A stretch of 64,000 nt of DNA from Heterodera schachtii (Eukaryota; Nematoda; Chromadorea; Rhabditida; Heteroderidae). The notes under the pieces are model-generated. The model was not told the origin of the DNA. It did no database searches and worked only from the letters and a program-made list of their open reading frames with translations. Each line of letters begins with the position of its first letter. Position 1 is the stretch's first letter. The position numbers and the translations under genes were made by a program. Location: NCBI GenBank assembly GCA_023374025.1, contig SIJG01000128.1:310001-374000 (forward strand), given 5' to 3'. Shown piece by piece: positions 55,307 through 64,000 of this stretch.

Positions 55307-58300
55307 TCACTTTTCCGCCGATTCTTTCGTCCTCATCCTTTGCCTCTGTTGCAATTCCGCCATCAGTTCGCTTTGTGCCTCTCTCATCTCAAAAGGGTTT
55401 TGTTCCGCCATTTGAAGCCGCGTCTCTTCCGATCGCTTTGGCGGTGGCGGCGGCGCCAAATTCCGTGGGCAAACGATGGAAGGGAGGGGAGGAGGCGGAA
55501 GCATTGCGCGGAATGGGTGACTCTGATGAAAAAAAGTGATTAGTAAAGAGAAGAGGGAATTAATGAGGGGCGACAAGTACGGTAATCCCATTAGGGAGGA
55601 CAAAAGACGGTAATTGGCAAGTCCGTCGCTCATGCTCAATTCCATTCCCACCTCATTCGTCGTGCCAATTGTCCCATCAATCGGCGGTGGCGGTGGGAAT
55701 TGTTCTTCGTCCGAGTCGCTTTCCATCGCCGTGTTACTGCTCGTTGTTGCCGATGTGTCAAGCAGTGTGGCAGTGCTCATTGTTGGCATTTTGCCAATTG
55801 GTCGTCCAATGGATGGGCTTTGTTGGCACTGATTCCGTTGTTCCGTCACTCTTCCAACACCTTCCGGATGTCGTTTTATGGTGTTACATTCGTCCTGGTC
55901 GAAAACATTGAATGCCATTGACGGCGCCGGAGAAGCAATGCGACTGATCAGTCCTTCACGGGAGGAGCCGCCGGGGGTTGAGGACGATGCGCGAGTGGAG
56001 AAGGAGGAACAGGCGAAGTCGCCGAGATGAAGCGCGGGACGGTGACGCGGCGACGCCGAAGAGACGGTGGCAAAATTGGAGTCCAACGCGGAGAGGCGCT
56101 GCAGGGACACCTGCGGCACTTCCGCTCGCGCGGGGGAGGCGGGGCCGACGAGCGGACGCCCGCGAGACTGAGCGGCACGGAAGTCCTTGTACAGCGCGGG
56201 ACAGCCATTCTTGAAAAGGACAAATTGGAGGAGAGGGAGGGTAAAAGCAAAAGCAAACGAATTATGAATTTGGAAAAGCAATTCGAATGAAATTTAAATT
56301 TGATGAGAATTCGGTGTTTTTCGGCCCCACTTTTGTTATTCGAAGCGCCGTCAGCCATTGGCGGAAAGTGAATTCGTCGTCACAGCAAATGTACTTGATG
56401 TACTTGGAGGTTTTCAGTTGGATGCGCGGATGTTTGATTGCAAATCCGAATTCGGTGGGCGCTTTGTACTTTTTGCGCCAGTCCGTGCACATGTACACCT
56501 TCAAAATGAGTGGGATAAGGGGTGGTAATGGGCTGCTCATCTCCTACTTGGTTGTTGAACACGCTCATCAGACAGTTCAAATCCCTGGCGGGCCCCCGGG
56601 GCTTCCCCGACTTCGGCACGTAATACAACCCGGAGGAACGGAGTACAAAAAAGTGTCGTCGCCATGACTTCTTGCCGTCCGCCTTCAGCATCAGCCACCC
56701 CTCCAATTCGGGCACTCGCGTTCCTCCGTCCTCCCTGAGGAACGCGTTCAGCAACCGCTGTTTCTGTTCCGTATCCCATTCGCCAATGCTCTCCACCGGC
56801 GGAAATTCGTTGTTTCGATTCCGATCAGCGATCAGAAAGTGCTGTGGATGCCTGAAGAGGGCCCACTTCTGAGGCTGTCGGATAAAGTGCAATTTGTTGG
56901 GCGATTCCGAAGTCCAATCCTCGAGATTCTCGACCACATTTTCGTGGTCCTCGTAGACTCGCTCTGTTAAAGAAGAAATTTTTATTTGTCAAGGATATTT
57001 AAGGAAATGGCACATTTAAGCGTTTGCTTTTCTTTAAAACCACAAAATGTTTTTGTTTTGATTTCCGAGTGCCAATCCGTCCGATCCCTTTCAATTAGCC
57101 AGATGAAAGGGGAGGGGAGGGAATTCACTTAAGGGGTATGGTTCGTGTCGTCAGAACGAAATCCGACCCTTTCTTTAGCCGGGACGGCCATGGCTAATCC
57201 ACTGCTGCTGGTGGTGAATGGTGTTTGTCTTATTTCAGTTTCCAAAAAGGGTGAGAATGGCAAACAAATTTTGAGGGGGAGGGGGGGGGGGGGGGGAATG
57301 TGCCGAGAGTCCGTCCGTCCGTCCACCCATTTGCCCTTCCCATGCCCACTGATGTGCAGGTGCGGATACTCCTCCACAATGGCGTGTTCCGGTGTCAATT
57401 GCACATTCATTTTGTCTGCCAATTGGCGCATCGTTTCGGCCACTGTCCATCGTTCGTCGATCAAAAGTCCCCGCTGCGACCCGTCCTCCAAGAAAATTTT
57501 GACGAAAACCTGCGCAAATTATTACAATGTTCTAAGATCACAAAAAAGCAAATGCCTTTTTCATTTTGGCCTCTTTCATTTTCTCGAGGGCTTCTCGAAT
57601 TTTTTGAGCTTTTTGTTCGTCCTGTGCCGAAGAGTAAGAAGCGGCGCTCGACGGGGGCCTCGGCACGGCACTGCCAAAATTCGAAGCCGGCGCCTGGGAA
57701 GAGCCATCAATGCCGTTGGGAGAGATCTGTTGCGAATTGGGTATGAGTGCGTGGGGGTGTGGGGGCAATGAGTGGGGGGGGGGGGACGCCCCGGGGCATT
57801 GTTTTGTTTTTGATTGTTTACATAATGCGCACTTCAATTCCATTGACAATGGGTCATCAGCCTCCATTTTGTTGTTCATTCAACCAAAACACTTCAGAAG
57901 CAATCAAAGCCTTTCTGTCCAATTCCTAATGTCCCAAGTGCTTTCCCCTCCCTTCCGCCTAATTTGTCTTTGGCTTAATCCCTCAAAGCAATTAGCCGAT
58001 TAAATAGCTTCGGGCCTCGGGCAGCAACAGTTGAGTTGTGGGAAAAGGGGATGCTAATTGTAAGCGGAGATTGATGGGGTGGGGAGGGGGAGGGGGGGGG
58101 GGGGGAGGGAAGGGAGGGCATTTGATGGGGATGGTCCGCCGCTGTTCGTTGTCCATTGGCCCGCTTTATCCCTCTGTTCTGTCCACTTCCCTTTTACCCC
58201 AATCCCCCCGCCCACCCAATTCATCTTTTTTTCATCCATTTTAACCCATCCATCCATCCCTTTTCTTTGTCTTCCCTAAAAACAACTGTCTCTTCCCTCT

Positions 58301-59553
58301 CTCTCTCTCTAACTTCTCCCCCCTCTCTCTCTCTCTTTCTTTCACTGTCTCTGCCCTCTCTTTCTCTCACTCTCTCTTTTCCCCTCAATTCCTCGCCAAT
58401 CACTTCCAATCCTTCGCCTTCGCTGACCTTCTGCCGTTCCCCCGAAGAAAGGTCTTTCCCCAACCACAAAAAGTGAGGGCAACAGAGTGACATTTCTCAT
58501 TTCAAATCTCTTCTCCCCTGGGAAAATGTCACCACCGAAGGAAAGGGCTAAGGGATGCCGTGTCCTTTTTTTTTTTTTTTGCTTTTTCGCATCGATTGCC
58601 TTTTGCTCGATTTTTTCGACCTGCACCGAAGGCGTAGCCAATGAGCCGCGAAAACTGTCGACGCGGAGGAAGTCCAAGTTGCGAATTGTTTGTCCGCTCT
58701 GAACAGCGCGACCGCCCGGAATGTGAGGCTGATGAGCCGATTCGGTTGAAGAGGAATCGCCGAAGGCGGAATCGGTGTCGGGACTGGCACAGAATTCGGT
58801 GGCATCGCCGTGGGGGAAGCGAATGGCAGTTGAATTTGAAGAGGACGAAGAAGCGGAGGAGTCGGTTTTGTCGAAAGACTGAAAGGGGCCGCCGATTGAG
58901 TCGGACATTAAAACGGAACCATTCAGAGAGACAATCACCTGAAATTGAACCCTTTTGGCCAAGTGTTCGATCGGAGCTGAACAGAGAACTAAGTTTTGCT
59001 GCTTATGGACGGGGTGACAATTAGGGGAGGGGACGGACTGTTGCGATTTGCCCGAGGGGAGCGAAGGGAGGCCGAGAAGAAGCCGATCGCCCGCCTCGCC
59101 ACACAGCTGCGTTTCCAATTCGAGCAGTTCAGAGAGAATTGTGTCGAGATCAACTTCATCTGAACATACCAAACGAGAATAATGTGAACAAAAAGTGCCA
59201 AAACAAACCGAACCAAACTTTTGTTTATGCCAACCTTTTGCCTGTGCCATGCTGAATCGGACGACGTCCAACTGCGGTTTGGGCGGAATTGCGGGGGGCC
59301 GTTGTCGAAGGATCACTCCGTTGGAGGACGACGGAAGGGGAGGGAATGTGGTTGAAGAAGGGGGGGAAGACGAAGACGAGGGGACAGCAGCGGCAGAAGG
59401 GGCGGACGGGGAAACGGCGGCGGAAGGGCGCGCGTCGATTCGACCGCCGGTCTCTCCCGCTGCTGCCGTCCGTCCTTCGCCCGCCTTCGCTTCGTCCGGC
59501 GATTGGGGCGGAGCCATCGGCCGCTGGGAAACGATGGAGGACACAACGGACAT
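55307..59553 (-). CDS. mig-10: MIG-10 / lamellipodin / RIAM adaptor (RA-PH)
   Basis: Cytosolic adaptor linking Ras-family GTPases and phosphoinositides to Ena/VASP-driven actin growth in axon guidance and cell migration. Putative start ATG 59553. Exon 59553-59235 is Pro/Ser-rich ([16 protein letters not shown]), the next from 59159 carries the conserved [15 protein letters not shown] helix. Further exons give the coiled coil ([15 protein letters not shown], about 57545), the RA domain ([39 protein letters not shown]), the RA-PH linker ([17 protein letters not shown]), and the PH domain ([56 protein letters not shown]). The C terminus has Ena/VASP/SH3-type prolines ([22 protein letters not shown]) and stops at 55307. 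Domain order and length fit MIG-10. The 58.0-58.6 kb exon joins are not fixed, and earlier 5' exons are possible. Confidence 0.93.
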
Positions 59554-59589
59554 ACCCTCGGGGGAGGGGGGGTGGAGCTGAACGGGTGG

Positions 59590-60355
59590 GAATTTACGGA
59601 AAGAAAGGCGGGGGGCGGGGGGGGGAAGCATCACGGAGGGATGAAAAGGACAACGAAGGAAGGGAAGGGAGGGGGCGGGGGGGGGGAAGAGAGGAAGGAA
59701 CGGGGAGGGGGGGGAAAGAGAGGGAGGGAAAAGAGAGGAAGGAACAGTGAGGGGGGGAAAGAGAGGGAGGGAAAAGAGAGGAAGGAAGGAACAGTGAGGG
59801 GAGGGGGCGGGGGGGGGGAAGAGAGGAAGGAACAGTGAGGGGGGGAAAGAGAGGGAGGTTAAAAGAGAGGAAGGAAGGAACAGTGAGGGGGGGGAAAGAG
59901 AGGGAGGGAAAAGAGAGGAAGGAAGGAACAGTGAGGGGAGGGGGCGGGGGGGAAAGAGAGGAAGGAACAGTGAGGGTGGGGAAAGAGAGGGAGGGAAAAG
60001 AGAGGAAGGGAAGGAAACAGTGGAGGGGGGGAAAGAGAGGGAGGGAAAAAAAAGAGAGGAAGAAGGAACAGTGAGAGGGAGGGGGCGGGGGGGGGGGAAA
60101 GAGAGGGAAGGAACAGTGAGGGGGGAAAGAGAGGGAGGGAAAAGGAGAGGAAGGAAGGAACAGTGAGGGGGGGGAAAGGGAGAGGGAGGGAAAAGAAGAG
60201 AGGAAGAGAAGAGGAACAGTGAGGGGAAAGGGGGGGGGGGGGGGGGGGGGGAAAGAGAGGAAGGAACAGTGAGGGGGGGAAAGAGAGGGAGGGAAAAAGA
60301 AGGGAAGGAAGGAACAGTGAGGGGAGGGGGCGGGGGGGGGGGAAAGAGGGGAGAT
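59590..60355. repeat. Purine minisatellite upstream of mig-10
   Basis: About 760 bp of irregular head-to-tail units built from GGGGGGAAAGAGAGGGAGGG, AAAAGAGAGGAAGGAAGGAA and CAGTGAGGGG, with G runs up to about 22 nt (60229-60250). The minus strand is open throughout only because CT-rich repeats lack stops. Confidence 0.93.
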
Positions 60356-63300
60356 GAGGAATTAATGTGGGAAAAATCGGTGTTTGTGGTCAGCAAGCGA
60401 TTAGAACAGAAATTATAAATTAATAATTTACAATTTTAGCGATATTTTTTGGAAAAATAAGTAAGTGATGTGAAAAGAGGGAAATGGAGTCCTTCTGCTG
60501 TTCCATAATTTCCATGTAATAAATAACCAGGGTTCCCAACTAAAATTTTATTTAATTGAATAGGGTTCGCCGGAGGGCTAATTGATTTTTGATTACAATT
60601 TTTGAGGGTTTTACCCAAAATCCAACAAAAGGGAACAAAAAAAAAACAAGAAAAAGCCTTAAAGCCTCATTTTGAAAATTAGCCTCAATGGCCTCTCAAA
60701 AACCCATAAAAATAAGGATAAAGCCTCACAATTGGGTGGGAATCGTTGTAATAAGCCAAATATTTGAGCGTTCGATCGTTTTTCGTTTCAAATAACGCCG
60801 AAAGTGGAAAATGATTGAAGCATATATTTTGATTGGACGTGATGATGAAGGGACGGAATATTTTAATCGGATACGCACGCATAGCAAAAACAAAGCGAAG
60901 GAATTGCCGGGGGGGGGGGGGGGAAATGCGTCGCATGTCGCTGCGCTTTTTTTATTAAGCGTATCGAACCCGCGTCATTTTGAAGTCGCGTTCCGCGTGT
61001 CCGCATTAATTTTATGTCCGCATTTCTCTCTGGGCTTGAGGACAAAGTAATCACCTAATAAGGCAATTTGTGAAAGAACACTTGTAAATTAAAACAAATT
61101 TTTTATTTAAATTTTTCCTTATTAAGAGACAATATTTTTTTAATTTTTTAATTAATTTTATTATTTTACTCTTTGATTTTGACAATTTTGGTAAAAATAT
61201 TTTTAGTCCAATCATTTCGCTTACTAAAAATTCAAATCTTTTGCGTTTTATGTGAATAGAGCAGTAGAAAAATAGGGGGGGGGGGGGGAGAGGAAAGAAT
61301 AGACGGATGTACAAAACTAATGAGGGCCAGATGTTTTTTGTTTGTTTGTTTGGTAAGGAATGGGGCGTCAAAATTGGGCAAATAAATCGGAGGAAAAATT
61401 GGAGGGATGAAAGAGACGAATTACTAAAAAGGAAATGACCAATTGTTTGTTTGGACAGTGATAAAACACTTAAATTTAGTGGTGTATAAAATTGGTGCGG
61501 GGGGGGGGGGGAATTTGTGTCATTTGGCCAATTTTTTTTAAATTTTTTAAGTAACATTTGGCAAATGACAAACAAATTGAGGGATTTGGGAGGAAAGGAA
61601 TGAATGAAAAGGGCCAAATGACAAATGTCTTCCGAAAATCTGTTCTCTGTGGCGGGCAAAGGCCATCGGTTGACCAACGACAGATTAATGAGATTAATTA
61701 GCGATGCGCACGAAAACGAATGAAAACGGACAGAAAATGTTTTAGCTAATAATGCACAACGGAATGGACTCGCACTTCTTTAAAATGCATAAAACGAGCA
61801 GTGCAATGGAAGTGAAGGTGGAAGGAAAGTGCCGAAAAAGAAAGTGCCATTAAATTGGGGCCTTCGACGGCATCGTTTTGCTGCCGTTGCGTGACATATC
61901 CCCGCCCCAGCGGCCATTTTTTGAATTCATTTGAATGCCGCGGCAGAAAAAAACGGGCCAAAACTTAAACGGGGGAGGACTTGCAGCAATGTTATACATA
62001 AAAGCTTGTTTTGGGCGTTGGTTTTTCTTTTTGTTTGTTGTCCCATCCATCACAAAACCCATTGGAGAGAGAGAAGAGAAAAGGAGGAGAAAGAGGAGGA
62101 GATTATGTCCAAACTCACAAACGATTAGTAAATGTAATCCCTCTGAAAACATTTGCCCTGAAAAAGTTGCACTTCACTTTTATGTATAAAAAAAATAAAG
62201 AAAAACTAATTAGCTATTTCTGTCATCTGATCAGTAATTGATTAATTCATTCAAAAATATTAATTTCTTTTTGAAGTTTTATGCATTATAATATTTATTA
62301 ATTCGAATATTCGTATTTCCCCACACTTTCCTTTTGTATTTATTTCCTTTACCATCGTAAATATTTATGTACAATAAATATATATTATAAAAAGGGGGGG
62401 GGGGGGAGAGGGGACGAATGAATGAATCATCCGAATTAATGCGGAGAAGGAAGAAAAGGTACCTATTTTCAGCTAACGCAAGTTTCACAAGAAAAACTGA
62501 GAAAACAATATCATTTAAAAAACAAATGAAAGGTTTTCTTTAAACCAGCGATAATATTTAAAATCCCCAAAATGATCATTTGGTCTCAGATTAATTAATC
62601 ATCCGCAGCTTATTTGATGAGAAATGTATGAAAAAGCATTTTTGACCGAAAATGTTTAAGCTAAAGTTTTCAAAAAAAAAAAAAGAATTTGTGAAAAATG
62701 TCCTTCGGCTTTTCCCGAATTAGCGATTCGTTTCTTCAAATTCTCTCCCACTTTGTGCCGTCGTTTGTGTTGGCACACATGTGCTTTTGTTGTGTCCTTC
62801 CGCATGGACATGGAAAAATGCCGCCAATTTTTGACCGACTCGTGGAGGCGCCAATTCCCGACGGACAGTGAATTTGGATGGCGGGGAAAAGAAAGATGGA
62901 CGGCGGGGGTGGGGAGAATTGAGGGATTTTATTGAGGCGGAAGGCCAACGGATAATTCGGTTTGGCAACAACGGAAAGTGAGGGGGGGGGGGGGGGGAAT
63001 TGAAAAGACCGAAATGGCGGAGGAGGAGGGGGGGGGGGGGGGGATAGTGAAGAGGGAGAGGGGGGACTCAGAGAGTGGACGGAGGGTGGGGGCATAGGGG
63101 GAAGTGGAGGGAAGAGCGGGAGGGGGAGAGGGGACTCAGGGAGTGGACGGAGGGGGGGGGGGGGGAGGGGGGGGGGGGGGGGGGTAAATGATGACGCGAG
63201 TGAGTGAGCTCGCTCCAAATTAAGCAAATCCGAGGCGGAAATATTTAAGGAAGACGGGGGAGGGGGGGGGGAATTGCTTTTGTCATTATTCCATTATTTG

Positions 63301-63440
63301 GATATGACTTTATTTATGTGTTTTGTGCAATTGAAAAGGGATATAATGAATGAATATAAATTATTTAATTATTCCTTTTCCTAATTATTTCTCAATTTAC
63401 TTTCGTTTTTAAGTAATTTTTCGTGTTCTAAGCTTTTTTC
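60356..63440. other. AT-rich intergenic DNA with several poly-G runs
   Basis: G runs occur near 60910-60923, 61277-61289, 61500-61512, 62395-62406, 62982-62997 and 63150-63183. Several short open frames are present, but none shows a family motif or consistent splice sites. I see no gene I can support. Confidence 0.5.
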
Positions 63441-63832
63441 TCTCCAAAAAGTGAAGTGGCTTTGGACAGTGGACAGAAGGGAGCGGGGGAGGAAGGAGAT
63501 TTTGCAAAATCCGCCGAAGATGTGAGTTTTAGTTTACTCTTTGGAAAGACAACTTATCGAGAACAAAGAATTGAGGCGGTGGGGCGATGGGGGGGGGGGT
63601 AAATTGGGGGAAGGGAGTGACCGGTTGTTGGCTTGGAAGAGAGGGAGAGAGAGAGAGTGAGAGAAAGAGAGAGGGAGAGAGAGAGAGAGAGACAGAGAGA
63701 CAAAGAGAGAGGGAGAGAGAGAGAGAGGGAGAGAGAGAAGGGAGAGAAAGTGGATGAGTACGACGAGTGAATTAAAATGTCATCGTCCAGCGGGGAGGCA
63801 ATTCGAATACCGAATCAAATGGATGGGAAAGG
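63440..63832 (+). other. Possible exons of a plus-strand gene at the right edge
   Basis: An open stretch near 63455-63520 (DSGQKGAGEEGDFAKSAED) ends at a good donor GATGTGAGT. An ATG at 63778 opens MSSSSGEAIRIPNQMDGK before another donor-like AAAG/GTGATC at 63832. They may be 5' exons of a gene continuing beyond 64000. Evidence is composition and splice-site only. Confidence 0.2.
63637..63748. repeat. (GA)n microsatellite
   Basis: About 110 bp of interrupted GAGAGA / GGGAGAGA sequence. Confidence 0.95.
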
Positions 63833-64000
63833 TGATCAGAAGTAGTTGATGAAATGGCTAAAGAAAATTGGCGGCTTTCCATTAAATAGCAATAAACCAA
63901 AGCTGTTGAAGGATAGCAAAATGAAGAAAAATTGCTTGGCAAAAGCTTCTTCTCACAATTAGCAGTTAATGAAAGTCCGGGAAGATACGCTCATTTTTTG

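Noticed and set aside
59560..60396. Open frame extending mig-10 upstream by about 280 Pro/Ser/Phe/Leu codons
   Set aside because: Entirely repeat-encoded, open by composition; a splice acceptor-like TTCAG just upstream of ATG 59553 suggests normal 5' structure instead.
60950..61000. tRNA-like GGTTCGAT-type motif near 60966
   Set aside because: The flanking bases cannot form a T-stem and no acceptor or anticodon arms are present.

Overview
The window is nuclear DNA of a nematode. The genes are intron-rich, with many introns of 40-60 nt, and several products match Caenorhabditis proteins closely (TAX-4, ORAI-1, MIG-10, PI4KA). One is a nematode-style EB/Kunitz/lustrin extracellular protein. 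Long poly-G/poly-C runs, purine-rich minisatellites and small inverted-repeat transposons point to a tylenchid (cyst-type plant-parasitic) nematode. That placement is an inference from overall character; no marker gene proves it.

Layout. 1-5.6 kb: minus-strand EB/lustrin/Kunitz protein running off the left edge. 6.2-7.4 kb: minus-strand multi-pass membrane protein, unrecognised. 7.8-12.7 kb: minus-strand tax-4 (cGMP-gated channel alpha subunit) with nested transposons in one intron. 14.8-17.0 kb: minus-strand orai (store-operated Ca2+ channel). 17.8-18.6 kb: exons of an unrecognised minus-strand gene. 20.2-29.7 kb: minus-strand PI 4-kinase alpha, preceded 141 bp upstream on the same strand by CMC2 (29.9-30.3 kb), an operon-like pair. 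30.8-34.9 kb: COG7 on the plus strand, divergent from CMC2. 35.4-36.6 kb: an unresolved minus-strand gene. 36.9-42.3 kb: low-complexity DNA. 42.3-43.7 kb: plus-strand secreted Cys-rich, probably GPI-anchored protein. 44.5-45.7 kb: a large foldback element. 46.0-46.9 kb: CUEDC1-like CUE-domain protein (plus), convergent with a ZnT/SLC30 zinc transporter (47.2-48.8 kb, minus). 49.1-49.9 kb: two MITEs 49 bp apart. 51.8-55.1 kb: BRICHOS-domain membrane protein (plus), convergent with mig-10 (55.3-59.6 kb, minus). 59.6-64 kb: purine repeats and AT-rich DNA.

The genes do not form one pathway. Several are sensory/neuronal or signalling (tax-4, orai, mig-10), others are housekeeping membrane traffic and lipid kinase genes (PI4KA, COG7, CMC2). 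The most notable observations are three independent GC-AG introns in tax-4; hAT-like elements with 8-bp target-site duplications, one nested inside another; a ~60-bp module shared by two otherwise dissimilar foldback elements; and single-base frameshifts in the Kunitz gene and the CUE gene that need read-level checking.
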